Source of the DNA: Streptomyces phaeoluteigriseus | Lineage (GTDB): Bacteria > Actinomycetota > Actinomycetes > Streptomycetales > Streptomycetaceae | Length of the DNA: 64,000 bases | NCBI RefSeq assembly: GCF_001896135.2 | Contig: NZ_MPOH02000011.1 | Span: 47,829 to 111,828, forward strand | Direction of reading: 5' to 3' | Shown: positions 45,301-54,370 of the stretch, in pieces | Layout: each line of letters opens with the position of its first letter | Position numbering within the stretch: the first letter of the stretch is position 1 | The notes under the pieces: generated by a model | What the model was told of the DNA's origin: nothing | Database searches by the model: none | The model's input: only the letters and a program-made list of their open reading frames with translations | Made by a program: the position numbers and the translations under genes

Positions 45301-46663
45301 GTGACGACCCCGCCCTCGCCGCGCAGGCTGTCGACGACCTCGCTCAACGGGCGGTCCGCGCCCACGACCTGATCGGCGAGGCCGGTGAAGTCGGCCAGCG
45401 CGGGGTCGTCGACCACCACGACACGCAGGCCGGCCCGGCGGGCCGCGTCCAGGACGGGCTCGGTCCACGGGTCGGCGCCCTCTCCGGGCTTTCTGAGCGC
45501 GCTGGGATGCAGGACGACCGTCCCGGCCATCTCCAGCTGCCGCAGCCGCTCCGGGTCGCGCACCAGCACGCCCTCGCGGGACAGGGCGACGCTCAGGAGG
45601 GCGTGGAAGACGGCGGGCCCGTACCGCGCGGCCTTCGGCGAACCGGCCAGGACCGCCTCCGCCGACTCCGTGACGTCGTGCTTGACGAGCAGTGCCGCCA
45701 CCGCGCCCAGGACGCTGCCGGTCGAGGCGTGGGCGGCGTACTCCTGGGCCGGGGAGGTGCGCAGTGGCGGCCGTGCGGACGGATCGGCGGGCACGCTGTG
45801 CCGGTCCGGCGCGCACAGCTCGTCGTGCACGGTCTCGAAGGCGGCCGTCCGCACGAGCGCCTCCGCCAGCTGGCCGACGCGCAACGCCCCGTCGAGCACC
45901 AGCGAGGTCGGGGAGTGTCCGGCGCCGTGCACGGCCGCGTTGGCGACGGCGAGGAGGACCTCCATGCGGGCGTTGCCCAGGCGGGCCCGCAGCAGGGCGC
46001 GGAAGCGGGGGTTCTCGCGCAGCAGTGTGACCGCGGCGGTCACCAGCCGCGGCGAGGCAGGAAGCCGCATCGCGGATCCCGCCAGCGCGGCCACGGCACC
46101 CGCCACGTCGGCCGCGAGGGTCTCGGCGGCGGTCCGTACGGATGCGGGGTCACCGGGGTGCCCGAGGTCCTCCACGTCGTCCCCGGCGGGGACCAGCCCG
46201 TGCCGCTCCGCGAGCGCCTGCGCTCGCTCGACGACGCTGTCGCTGACGGACGCCTCGACGGCCACCACGACCAGGCGGGCCAGCCCGCTGTCCCAGTAGG
46301 CGAGGGCGACGTCCGGATGTTCGGCGAGGGCGGCGGCCACCCGCCCGGCGCGGTGTCCGAGGGTGTGCGTTCCGGCCCCGTCGTCCGGCCGGCCCGGATC
46401 CCGGGGCCCGGCCTCCCGAAGGGCCAGGTGCGTGCGGGCGCCGGCGCGCCAGTCGGCGGAGGTGCCCGGGAGGGCGGCGCGGGTGACTCTGGCCAGACGC
46501 ACCGCGGAATCCGCGGCCCGGACGCCGGCTCGGGCCGTGCCCGCGACCGCGCCCGCGGCGACACCCACCGCCGGGGCCGTACCGCGGGCGAGCAGACGTG
46601 GGCCGGCCAGGACGAGCCCGGCGGCGGCGCCGTGGGGCGGGTGAGGATTCCCGTGGCGGTCAT
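42353..46663 (-). pseudogene. CtpI-like P-type metal ATPase, two one-base frameshifts
   Basis: A large P-type ATPase of ~1435 residues if frames are joined. The N-terminal half (46.6-45.04 kb) has a metal-domain-like region (VALAYWDSGLARLVVVAVEA) and a degenerate ATPase-like part. The C-terminal half (44.92-42.35 kb) has the full core: ALTGESLPVD, ICFDKTGTLTENRL with phosphorylated Asp, VGMVGDGANDAAAIRAADIG and C-terminal helices. This resembles mycobacterial CtpI. Two single lost bases (near 45038-45041 and 44917-44920) break it; both joints rejoin smoothly when one base is restored. Start is uncertain: ATG 46661-46663 overlaps the upstream stop but needs a further shift; ATG 46671-46673 is in frame. 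Ion substrate unknown. Confidence 0.8.
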
Positions 46664-47157
46664 CGGCCCTCATCGCCTCGTCCGGCATCCTGCGGCGTCG
46701 CATGGTGCGAGGGGAGCTTGTCGGAGGGGGTGGCGGGTTCCGCCGCGCCCCCCGTCGGCACGCCGTGCGCCGTGGTGCCCCGTGCCGCCCGTCCGGCCGC
46801 CGGGGGCCTGGGGGGTGCGGTGGCGAGCACCTTCGGCGTGGGCGGCGTCCCGGAGGCATCACCCGCGGTACCCCCGTCCGCGCGCCGCCGCGCGCCCTGC
46901 TGCGGTCGTGGCTGCGTCAGCCAGGCCACCGCCGCTCCGGTGACCGCGACGGGCCACTCCACGACTCCCGCGACGCCGAGCACTCCCGCACCGGTGTAGA
47001 CGGCGAGCCGTCGTCCGCGCGGGGAGACGGCGCCGACCTTGTCGAGCGCGCCCTCGGCGGCCCGGCCGACCGTGCCGGCGCCGGGCACCCTGCTCAGTAC
47101 CGAGGCCGCCGCCCGCAGCGGCTGTGGGAGATCCTGCGACGACTTCCGCTCGGTCAT
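46660..47157 (-). CDS. Small membrane-associated protein upstream of the P-type ATPase
   Basis: 165 residues from ATG 47155-47157 (MTERKSSQDLPQPLRAAASV). A hydrophobic segment (about 53-80, LAVYTGAGVLGVAGVVEWPV then AVTGAAVAWLT) would form one or two helices, and a Pro/Ala/Thr-rich tail of ~80 residues follows. Its stop overlaps the start region of the CtpI-like gene, so the proteins are probably made together and may act as a pair. No family recognised. Confidence 0.65.
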   Translation of the reverse strand: MTERKSSQDLPQPLRAAASVLSRVPGAGTVGRAAEGALDKVGAVSPRGRRLAVYTGAGVLGVAGVVEWPVAVTGAAVAWLTQPRPQQGARRRADGGTAGDASGTPPTPKVLATAPPRPPAAGRAARGTTAHGVPTGGAAEPATPSDKLPSHHATPQDAGRGDEGR

Positions 47158-47417
47158 GGCTCTCGCTCCTCGGGTCGCCCCCCAGCTCTCCGACCGCCCG
47201 AGTTCCCGCACCGCGCCCCCTCACCCGCGGATCGCCACTCCAGTCTCGGTTTCCCCGCTCCGGGGTCCGCTCCCGCCCCGGCCGGGGCGGGCGCGCCCCC
47301 TCGGACGATCACCCGGGTCCACGGAGGCGGGTCGGACAACTCACAGGGGCGGATCCCCCGTTGACGTCAGACATGCTGCACACTCCTTGCGGCGTCGGCC
47401 CGGCTTCTGGAGGCAGC

Positions 47418-47624
47418 ATGGTGGAGATCAGCACGAGCAAGGTGAGCCGATGGGACCAGCACGGGCGCGAGCACGTGGTCCGGGTCCGGCGGGCGGGGCT
47501 CCAGCGCACGATCAGCTGCGACACGTGCGGCTGGCGGCAGGGGGCGCAGTTCCTGCCGTGGCTGAAGGCGGAGGAACACCTGGCCGAGGCCCACCAGGCG
47601 ACCGTGGACCCGGCGGGCGCGTAG
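47418..47624 (+). CDS. Small zinc-finger-like protein
   Basis: 68 residues; ATG 47418 with GGAGG upstream. ISCDTCGWRQGAQFLPWLKA then EEHLAEAH forms a Cys-x2-Cys ... His-x4-His C2H2-like arrangement, probably binding one zinc. Arg-rich first half. Conserved-looking but of unknown function. Its TAG stop codon overlaps the first bases of a MITE-like insertion. Confidence 0.65.
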   Translation: MVEISTSKVSRWDQHGREHVVRVRRAGLQRTISCDTCGWRQGAQFLPWLKAEEHLAEAHQATVDPAGA

Positions 47625-47807
47625 GGCCTGTCGTTCGGATCGGGCCGCAGAAAATCGACGGTGCTGTCCAGCGCGGTGAGCGGGGCCTGGTGCGTGCGGC
47701 CGCGAGGCGGAGGAGGGAGTCGACGCGGAGAGTCGGCGAGTGACGACAACGCGGCAGATGCGCGTGCCGGGCCCCGCGTCTGCGGCGTGATCCGAACGAC
47801 AGGCCCT
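47623..47807. mobile_element. MITE-like element, family A, full-length copy (185 bp)
   Basis: Bounded by a perfect 19-bp terminal inverted repeat, AGGGCCTGTCGTTCGGATC (47623-47641) and its complement (47789-47807). No coding capacity. Its right 36 bases match the copy at 13309-13390 with a single difference, and the left inner segment (ATCGACGGTGCTGTCCAG) is also related. Non-autonomous, presumably mobilised by an IS with matching ends. It sits against the TAG stop of the small zinc-finger gene. Confidence 0.8.
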
Positions 47808-47829
47808 GAGGGCCTCCCGTCGGTCCGGG

Positions 47830-48426
47830 TCAGCGGGCGGCGAGACCCCTCAGCAGCAACTCGACCACGGCCTCGAACTCGTCCTCCACGCCCGGCTGTT
47901 TCCACTCGCGCGCGTAGCAGGGGTCGTGGAAGCGGCCCGTGGCGTGGAACAGGGCGCGGGCCTCCGTCTCCGCCGGGCCGGGGACGGCGAAGGCGCCGCT
48001 CTCGACGCCGTCCCGCACGATCCGGGTGAGCTGACCCACGAGGTCGGCGAGGTGCTCGGCGACCGCCCCGCCGCTCTCGTCGGTGAGCACCATGTACGTG
48101 GCGAACAGCTCGGGGTCGTCGCCCGCCTTGCGGCGCTTGGCCTCGAAGAGGGCGGCGAGCCAGTCGCGCAGGCGGGCGGCGGGGTCCCGCTCCGCATCGG
48201 CGGCGATACCGGCCAGCGCCTGGGAGGTACGGTCCAGCCACCGTTTGCTGACCGCTTCGCGCAGCGCCGCCTTGGTACGGAAGTGGCGGTACACGCTGCC
48301 GTGACTGACGCCGAGCGCACGGGCCACGTCGACCACGGTCGCCTTGGCCGGGCCGTGGCGGCGCAGCACCTCCTCAGTGGCTTCGAGGATGCGTTCGGCG
48401 GTCAGGGTCTCGGGGGTCGGTGCCAT
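47830..48426 (-). CDS. TetR-family transcriptional repressor
   Basis: 198 residues. N-terminal TetR helix-turn-helix (about 12-55: ILEATEEVLRRHGPAKATVV, then ARALGVSHGSVYRHFRTKAA) and a helical ligand domain with the C-terminal pattern of the TetR_C group (FATYMVLTDESGGAVAEHL). It lies 25 bases downstream of the aldo-keto reductase gene in the same direction, so the two form one operon. The palindrome CTGACAGAT-N6-ATCTGTCAG in front of that operon is its probable operator, implying autoregulation. Confidence 0.9.
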   Translation of the reverse strand: MAPTPETLTAERILEATEEVLRRHGPAKATVVDVARALGVSHGSVYRHFRTKAALREAVSKRWLDRTSQALAGIAADAERDPAARLRDWLAALFEAKRRKAGDDPELFATYMVLTDESGGAVAEHLADLVGQLTRIVRDGVESGAFAVPGPAETEARALFHATGRFHDPCYAREWKQPGVEDEFEAVVELLLRGLAAR

Positions 48427-48451
48427 GGTCAGACCGTACCCGGGGTGGTGG

Positions 48452-49488
48452 TCACCGCTCGCTGTCGAGGTGGGCCATGGCGGCCGGTGCGTACCGCTCG
48501 CCGGCGGCGGCGTCGGCGGGGACGGCCGCCTCGATCGCGGCGAGGTCGGCGGCGTCCAGGACGACGTCCAGCGCGCCGAGCGACTCCGCGAGCCGCTCCC
48601 GGCTGCGGGCGCCGATCAGCGGGACGATGTCCTCGCCCTGGGCCAGCACCCAGGCGATGGCGATCTGCGCGACGGAGACGCCCTTCTGCTCGGCGATCTT
48701 CCGCAGCGCGTCCACGAGGGCGAGGTTGTGCCGCAGGTTCTCGCCCTGGAAGCGGGGGGAGTGGGCACGGAAGTCGTCGGCGGCGAGCTGCCGGTCGGCG
48801 CTGAAGTGGCCGGAGATCAGGCCGCGGGACAGTACGCCGTACGCGGTGATGGAGATGCCCAGCTCACGGGTGGTGGGCAGGATCGACTTCTCGATGCCGC
48901 GGGAGATCAGCCCGTACTCGATCTGGAGGTCGGCGATCGGGGCGGTGGCGGCGGCCTTGCGGATCGTCCCGGCGCCGACCTCGCTGAGGCCGATGTGCCG
49001 GACGTACCCCTGCTCGACGAGTTCGGCGATCGCGCCGACGGTCTCCTCGATGGGGACGTCCGGGTCGAGCCGGGCGATGCGGTAGACGTCGATGTGGTCG
49101 ACGCCGAGGCGCTGGAGGGAGTAGGCGGCGAAGTTCCTGACCGCTTCCGGGCGGCCGTCGTAGCCGGCCCAGGCACCGTCCGGGGCGCGCAGGGCGCCGA
49201 ACTTGACGCTGGTCAGGGCCTGTTCGCGGCGGGCCGCGGGGGCGGTGCGCAGGGCCTCGCCGATCAACAGCTCGTTGTGGCCCATGCCGTAGAAGTCGCC
49301 GGTGTCCAGCAGGGTCACGCCGGCCTCCAGGGCGGCGTGGATGGTGGCGACGGACTCGGCCCGGTCGCCTCGCCGTACAAGGCGGACATGCCCATGCAGC
49401 CGAGGCCGAGGGCGGAGACCTGGGGGCCGCCGGTTCCGAGGGTGCGGGTCTGCGTCGTGTGCTTCGTGGTGTTCTCCGTGTTCTCCAT
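48452..49488 (-). pseudogene. Aldo/keto reductase, one-base frameshift
   Basis: NADPH-dependent aldo/keto reductase of about 345 residues when joined; start ATG 49486-49488 (MENTENTTKHTT). The first part, TRTLGTGGPQVSALGLGCMG then MSALYGEA, reaches 49366, where one C is missing. Restoring it gives AESVATIHAALEAGVTLLDT and continues as the long frame TGDFYGMGHNELLIGEALR with the tetrad Asp and Tyr; ALTSVKFG carries the Lys. Later motifs HIDVYRIARLDP and HIGLSEVGAGTIRKA are normal. Operon with the downstream TetR gene suggests induction by a toxic aldehyde or xenobiotic. The frameshift is probably a read error. Confidence 0.85.
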
Positions 49489-49510
49489 GTGTTCCACCAT
49501 GACATGACAG

Positions 49511-49534
49511 CTGACAGATTTCAATATCTGTCAG
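49511..49534. promoter_or_regulatory. TetR operator palindrome before the aldo/keto reductase operon
   Basis: CTGACAGAT (49511-49519) and ATCTGTCAG (49526-49534), perfect 9-bp arms with a 6-base spacer, about 23 bases upstream of the reductase start. Further TGACAG/TGTCAG half-sites lie at 49505-49510 and 49543-49548. Matches the size of TetR sites. Confidence 0.7.
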
Positions 49535-49580
49535 TCCATTCTTGTCAGCCGACGGGGGAGGCGCGGTGCGCGGGCAGCAC

Positions 49581-49617
49581 GAAGCCCCCGGCTCCCAAGA
49601 AGGGAACCGGGGGCTTC
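49581..49617 (-). terminator. Hairpin terminator after glyS
   Basis: GAAGCCCCCGG with CTCCC (49581-49596) pairs with GGGAA and CCGGGGGCTTC (49602-49617); 11 plus 3-4 base pairs around one bulge, with an A-rich loop. It starts 16 bases past the glyS stop. Confidence 0.8.
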
Positions 49618-49632
49618 GACGGGTGGTGCGGC

Positions 49633-51015
49633 TCAGGCGCCGATCAGGCGGGCGGCCAGGTAGCCCTCGATCTGGTCGAGGGACACGCGCTCCTGCTTCA
49701 TCGAGTCACGCTCGCGCACGGTCACCGCGTTGTCCTCGAGCGTGTCGAAGTCGACGGTCACGCAGTACGGCGTACCGATCTCGTCCTGGCGGCGGTAGCG
49801 GCGGCCGATCGCGCCGGCGTCGTCGAAGTCGATGTTCCAGTTCTGCCGCAGCGCCTGGGCGAGGCCCTTGGCCTTGGGCGACAGCTCCGGGTTGCGGGAC
49901 AGCGGCAGCACCGCGACCTTCACCGGGGCCAGCCGGTGGTCGAGGCGCAGCACCGTGCGCTTCTCCAGCTTGCCCTTGGCGTTGGGCGCCTCGTCCTCGA
50001 CGTAGGCGTCGAGCAGGAACGCCAGCATCGCGCGGCCGACACCGGCCGCGGGCTCGATGACGTACGGCGTCCAGCGCTCGCCGGCCTCCTGGTCGAAGTA
50101 GGAGAGGTCCTGGCCGGAGGCCTTGGAGTGGGCGCCGAGGTCGTAGTCGGTGCGGTTGGCGACACCCTCCAGCTCGCCCCACTCGTTGCCGCCGAACTGG
50201 AAGCGGTACTCGATGTCGGCGGTGCGCTTGGAGTAGTGGGAGAGCTTCTCCTTCGGGTGCTCGTACCACCGCATGTTCTCTTCACGCAGGCCGAGACCGG
50301 TGTACCAGTTCCAGCGCTGCTCCATCCAGTACTCCTGCCACTGCTCGTCCTCGCCCGGCTTGACGAAGAACTCCATCTCCATCTGCTCGAACTCGCGGGT
50401 GCGGAAGATGAAGTTGCCGGGCGTGATCTCGTTGCGGAAGGACTTGCCCATCTGGGCGATGCCGAACGGCGGCTTGCGGCGCGAAGTGGTCTGCACCTGG
50501 GCGAAGTTGGTGAAGATGCCCTGGGCGGTCTCGGGGCGCAGGTAGGCGATGGAGCCGGTGTCCTGCGTCGGGCCGAGGTGGGTGGAGAGCAGGCCCGAGA
50601 ACTGCTTGGGCTCGGTGAACTGGCCCTTGTTGCCGCAGTTGGGGCAGTTCACATCGGCCAGGCCGTTCTCCGGCAGGCGCTTGTGCTTGGCCTCGTAGGC
50701 CTCCTCCAAGTGGTCCGCGCGGAACCGCTTGTGGCAGGAGGTGCACTCGGTGAGCGGGTCGGAGAAGGTGGCGACGTGACCGGAGGCGACCCAGACCTCG
50801 GGGGCCAGGATGACGGACGAGTCGATACCGACCACGTCCTCGCGCGACGTCACCATGTAGCGCCACCACTGGCGCTTCAGGTTCTCCTTGAGCTCGACAC
50901 CCAGCGGTCCGTAGTCCCAGGCGGCGCGCTGGCCGCCGTAGATCTCACTACAAGGGAATACGAAGCCACGGCGCTTGCTCAGGCTGACGATGGTGTCGAT
51001 CTTGTCGGCGGCCAC
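49633..51015 (-). CDS. glyS: Glycine--tRNA ligase
   Basis: 460-residue class II synthetase of the alpha2 (eukaryotic/archaeal-like) type normal in actinobacteria. Start ATG at 51013-51015 ([20 protein letters not shown]). Core motifs: [20 protein letters not shown] (glycine/ATP site), [20 protein letters not shown] (motif 2), [11 protein letters not shown], and [19 protein letters not shown] (motif 3 region). A zinc-ribbon CTSCHKRF ... CPNCGNKG is inserted near residues 85-140. The C-terminal anticodon domain is [20 protein letters not shown]. Complete and single copy here. Divergent from znuA. Confidence 0.97.
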   Translation of the reverse strand: MAADKIDTIVSLSKRRGFVFPCSEIYGGQRAAWDYGPLGVELKENLKRQWWRYMVTSREDVVGIDSSVILAPEVWVASGHVATFSDPLTECTSCHKRFRADHLEEAYEAKHKRLPENGLADVNCPNCGNKGQFTEPKQFSGLLSTHLGPTQDTGSIAYLRPETAQGIFTNFAQVQTTSRRKPPFGIAQMGKSFRNEITPGNFIFRTREFEQMEMEFFVKPGEDEQWQEYWMEQRWNWYTGLGLREENMRWYEHPKEKLSHYSKRTADIEYRFQFGGNEWGELEGVANRTDYDLGAHSKASGQDLSYFDQEAGERWTPYVIEPAAGVGRAMLAFLLDAYVEDEAPNAKGKLEKRTVLRLDHRLAPVKVAVLPLSRNPELSPKAKGLAQALRQNWNIDFDDAGAIGRRYRRQDEIGTPYCVTVDFDTLEDNAVTVRERDSMKQERVSLDQIEGYLAARLIGA

Positions 51016-51187
51016 GGTGCTCTCTTCATAACGACGACGGGCGACGAAGCGAGATGCTTCCAGCGAATTTCCTCAGGGTACCGGCGAGGGCTCCCCCTCG
51101 ACCAAATCGGTGCCCGTCCACGGACTTCCGCAGCCCCGGGCGACGTCCTTACGCCCCCCTTACCTCAGTCCTTACCCGAGGCTTTGT

Positions 51188-51224
51188 TGACAACGGTTTC
51201 CATATTTGTTGAAAATGACTGTCA
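51188..51224 (+). promoter_or_regulatory. Two putative Zur boxes at znuA
   Basis: TGACAACGGTTTCCA (51188-51202) and TGAAAATGACTGTCA (51210-51224) each match 11 of 15 positions of the pattern TGAAAATGATTTTCA recalled for actinobacterial Zur. They overlap the probable promoter and start of znuA, so zinc-bound Zur would block transcription. Confidence 0.7.
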
Positions 51225-52198
51225 TGAACGTACGACGACACCACATATCCGGGATAGCCGTAGCGGCCGTCACCGCCCTCGGTCTCGGGACCCTCTCCGC
51301 CTGCTCGACCGACAGCGCGGCCGCCGGCGGCACGGACAAGTTCGACGTCGTCGCGTCGTTCTACCCGATGGCCTACCTCGCCGAGCAGATCGGCGGCGAC
51401 CACGTGAAGGTCACCAGCCTCACCGAGCCCGGCCAGGAACCGCACGACCTGGAGATCAGCGCCCAGCAGCGCACCCAGCTGGAGAAGTCCGACGCCGCCC
51501 TCTACCTCAAGGGCCTCCAGCCCTCCGTCGACGAGGCCGTCACCCAGTCCGGGATCAAGACGAAGATCGACGCCGCCACCCTCACCACGCTGGAGGAGCA
51601 CGGCACCGAGGTCGGCGGCCACGCGGCCGAGCACGAGGAACACGAGGAAGAAGAGCACGAGCACGAGGAGACCGGCGGCAAGGACCCCCACGTCTGGCTG
51701 GACCCGGTGAAGTACGCCGAGGTCGCCGAGGGCGTCGGCAAGGCCTTCGAGAAGGCCGACCCGGGCAACGCGGCCGACTACCGGAAGAACACCGCGGACC
51801 TGGTCGCCAAGCTCGGCGCCCTGGACACCGAGTTCAAGAACGGCCTGGCCGACACCAGGACCAAGGTCTTCATCACCACGCACGCCGCCTTCGGCTACCT
51901 CGCCGAGCGCTACGGCCTGACCGAGGAGGCCATCAGCGGCCTCGACCCCGAGTCGGAGCCCAGCGCGGCGCGCGTCAAGGAACTTGAGAAGATGGCCAAG
52001 GCCGACGGCGTCACCACCGTGTTCTACGAGACGCTCGTCAGCGACAAGACCGCCAAGACCATCGCCGGTGACTCGAACCTCAGGACGGACGTCCTCGACC
52101 CCATCGAGGGCATCACCGAGAAGTCCCGGGGCACGGACTACTTCGCGGTCCAGAAGGCGAACCTCAAGGCCCTGCAGACGGCCCTGGGAACCACATGA
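51224..52198 (+). CDS. znuA: High-affinity zinc ABC transporter substrate-binding lipoprotein
   Basis: 324 residues from ATG 51224 (MNVRRHH); ATG 51215 three codons earlier is possible and neither has a good ribosome site. The lipoprotein signal ends LGTLSAC near residue 28. Cluster A-I metal-binding fold: ASFYPMAYLAEQIGGDHVKV, EPGQEPHDLEIS (His ligand), the acidic His-rich loop HAAEHEEHEEEEHEHEE (about 132-148) diagnostic of zinc importers, DPHVWLDPVKYAEVAEGV and ITTHAAFGYLAERYGL. It captures Zn2+ outside the membrane for ZnuBC. The stop overlaps znuC by four bases. Confidence 0.96.
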   Translation: MNVRRHHISGIAVAAVTALGLGTLSACSTDSAAAGGTDKFDVVASFYPMAYLAEQIGGDHVKVTSLTEPGQEPHDLEISAQQRTQLEKSDAALYLKGLQPSVDEAVTQSGIKTKIDAATLTTLEEHGTEVGGHAAEHEEHEEEEHEHEETGGKDPHVWLDPVKYAEVAEGVGKAFEKADPGNAADYRKNTADLVAKLGALDTEFKNGLADTRTKVFITTHAAFGYLAERYGLTEEAISGLDPESEPSAARVKELEKMAKADGVTTVFYETLVSDKTAKTIAGDSNLRTDVLDPIEGITEKSRGTDYFAVQKANLKALQTALGTT

Positions 52199-52992
52199 GC
52201 TTCACGGAGGGCGTGATGGACACCAAGAGCGAGACCGTCATATCGCTGCGCGGTGTCCGCGCCGAGCTGGGCGCACGACCCGTCCTGCGCGGCATCGACC
52301 TCACCGTGCGCCACGGTGAGGTCGTCGCCCTGCTCGGCGCCAACGGCTCCGGCAAGTCGACCGCCGTACGCGGCATCATCGGCCAGGTGCCCCTCAGCGC
52401 CGGGCGGATCGAGCTGTTCGGCACCGACCGGCGGCACTTCAGGGACTGGGGGCGCCTCGGCTACGTACCCCAGCGCACCACGGCCGCGGGCGGCGTCCCG
52501 GCGACCGTCACCGAGGTCGTCTCCGCCGGGCGTCTGTCCCGGGCCCGCTTCGGCGTCCTGCGCAAGGCCGACCGCCGGGCCGTACGCCGCGCGCTGGACC
52601 TCGTCGGCATGGCCGACCGTGCCAAGGACTCCGTCGACGCCCTCTCCGGCGGCCAGCACCAGCGGGTGCTGATCGCCCGCGCGCTCGCCGCCGAACCCGA
52701 GCTGCTGATCATGGACGAGCCCATGGCGGGCGTCGACCTGGCCAGCCAGGAGGTCCTGGCCGAGACGCTGCGCGAGCAGGTCGCCCAGGGCACCACCGTC
52801 CTGCTCGTCCTGCACGAACTGGGCCCCCTGGAGCCCCTCATCGACCGGGCGGTCGTCCTGCGCGACGGCTGTGTGACGCACGACGGCCCGCCGCCGCGGG
52901 CACTCGGCCAGCACGCGCTGCCCGGCCACGACCACGTACACCCGCACGCTCCGGCGGGCGCCGAACCGATCCGCACGGGACTGCTGAGCTGA
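52195..52992 (+). CDS. znuC: Zinc ABC transporter ATP-binding protein
   Basis: 265 residues from ATG 52195 (ATGA overlap); an in-frame ATG eight codons on (MDTKSETV) is possible. Complete ABC ATPase: Walker A LLGANGSGKST, Q-loop VPQRTTAAG, signature LSGGQHQRVLIARALA, Walker B LLIMDEPMAGVD and switch His in LLVLHELG. The His-rich C-terminal tail (GQHALPGHDHVHPHAPAG) is frequent in zinc/manganese transporters and may sense metal. It powers import with ZnuB, encoded immediately downstream. Confidence 0.95.
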   Translation: MSFTEGVMDTKSETVISLRGVRAELGARPVLRGIDLTVRHGEVVALLGANGSGKSTAVRGIIGQVPLSAGRIELFGTDRRHFRDWGRLGYVPQRTTAAGGVPATVTEVVSAGRLSRARFGVLRKADRRAVRRALDLVGMADRAKDSVDALSGGQHQRVLIARALAAEPELLIMDEPMAGVDLASQEVLAETLREQVAQGTTVLLVLHELGPLEPLIDRAVVLRDGCVTHDGPPPRALGQHALPGHDHVHPHAPAGAEPIRTGLLS

Positions 52993-53882
52993 TGGATCTC
53001 CTCGACTACGCCTTCATGCAGCGGGCGCTGCTCGCCGCCGTCCTGGTCGGCATCACCGCGCCCGCCGTCGGCATCTACCTCGTGCAGCGCCGCCAGGCCC
53101 TCATGGGCGACGGCATCGGACACGTCGCGATGACCGGCGTCGGCCTCGGCTTCCTGCTGTCCTGGTCCCCCATCTGGATGGCCACCGCCGTCTCCGTCCT
53201 CGGCGCCGTCCTCATGGAACTGATCCGGTGGTACGGCAGGACCCGCGGCGACATCGCCCTCGCCATGCTCTTCTACGGCGGCATGGCCGGCGGTGTGATG
53301 TTCATCAACCTCGCCCCGACCGGCTCCAACGCCAACCTCACGTCGTACCTCTTCGGCTCGTTGTCGACGGTGTCCGAGTCGGACGTGTCCGCGATCTGCG
53401 TCCTCGCGGCCTTCGTCGTCCTCGTCACCGTCGGACTGCGCCGGCAGCTGTTCGCCGTCAGCCAGGACGAGGAGTTCGCGCGGGTCACCGGGCTGCCGGT
53501 GCGCGCCCTGAACCTGCTGACGGCGATCACCGCGGCGGTCACCGTCACCGTCGCCATGCGGGTGGTCGGCCTGCTGCTGGTGTCGGCGCTGATGGTGGTG
53601 CCGGTGGCGGCGGCCCAGCAGCTCAGCCGCAGCTTCGCGGCGACCTTCGCCATCTCCGTCGCGATCGGCGTCAGCGTGACCATCGGCGGCACGGTCACGT
53701 CGTACTACCAGGACGTTCCGCCGGGCGCCACGATCGTGCTGCTGACCATCGGCGCGTTCGTCCTGCTGACCGCGCTGGCCACCCCCGTGGCCCGGCGCCG
53801 CGCACGCGCGGCCGCCGCCGCCCAACCCGCCGGAGATCCGGCGGAGTGCGCGATTCCGGCAACCCGCGGTTCCGGTGACTGA
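52992..53882 (+). CDS. znuB: Zinc ABC transporter permease
   Basis: 296 residues; ATG 52992 shares a base with the znuC stop (TGATG). Eight or more membrane helices of the ABC-3 family: FMQRALLAAVLVGITAPAVG, LMGDGIGHVAMTGVGLGFLL, AMLFYGGMAGGVMFINLAP, LFGSLSTVSESDV, MRVVGLLLVSALMVVPVAAA and VTIGGTVTSYYQDVPPGATI. Forms the zinc channel with ZnuAC. Confidence 0.95.
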   Translation: MDLLDYAFMQRALLAAVLVGITAPAVGIYLVQRRQALMGDGIGHVAMTGVGLGFLLSWSPIWMATAVSVLGAVLMELIRWYGRTRGDIALAMLFYGGMAGGVMFINLAPTGSNANLTSYLFGSLSTVSESDVSAICVLAAFVVLVTVGLRRQLFAVSQDEEFARVTGLPVRALNLLTAITAAVTVTVAMRVVGLLLVSALMVVPVAAAQQLSRSFAATFAISVAIGVSVTIGGTVTSYYQDVPPGATIVLLTIGAFVLLTALATPVARRRARAAAAAQPAGDPAECAIPATRGSGD

Positions 53883-53953
53883 ACCGGCGTCCGACCACGC
53901 ACAGCCCGGACTGGCACAATGGCCCGGCAAAGCGCAGACGTGAGGAGGCAACG

Positions 53954-54370
53954 GTGACCACCGCTGGATCGCCCGTGAAGGGCCGGGCCACCCGGCAGCG
54001 TGCCGCCGTGGCCGCGGCGCTCGACGAGGTCGACGAGTTCCGCAGCGCTCAGGAACTCCACGACATGCTCAAGCACAAGGGCGACTCCGTGGGGCTGACC
54101 ACGGTCTACCGCACCCTGCAGACCCTCGCCGACGCCGGCGAGGTCGACGTGCTGCGCACCTCCGACGGCGAGTCCGTCTACCGCCGCTGCTCGACCGGCG
54201 AACACCACCACCACCTCGTCTGCCGCGCCTGCGGCAAGGCGGTCGAGGTCGAGGGACCGGCGGTCGAGACGTGGGCCGAGGCCATCGCCTCGGAACACGG
54301 GTTCGTGAACGTGGCGCACACGGTGGAGATCTTCGGCACCTGTGCGGAGTGCGCGGCAGGCGGTAGCTAG
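53954..54370 (+). CDS. zur: Zinc uptake regulator Zur (Fur family)
   Basis: 138 residues from GTG 53954 with GAGGAGG upstream. The winged helix (AAVAAALDEVDEFRSAQELH then SVGLTTVYRTLQTLADAGEV) is followed by Fur-family metal ligands HHHHLVCRACGKAVEV (regulatory zinc and first structural CxxC) and the second pair CAEC near the end. Downstream of znuACB, completing an autoregulated zinc-homeostasis operon through the boxes at 51188. Its TAG stop lies inside the terminal repeat of a MITE-like insertion. Confidence 0.95.
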   Translation: MTTAGSPVKGRATRQRAAVAAALDEVDEFRSAQELHDMLKHKGDSVGLTTVYRTLQTLADAGEVDVLRTSDGESVYRRCSTGEHHHHLVCRACGKAVEVEGPAVETWAEAIASEHGFVNVAHTVEIFGTCAECAAGGS

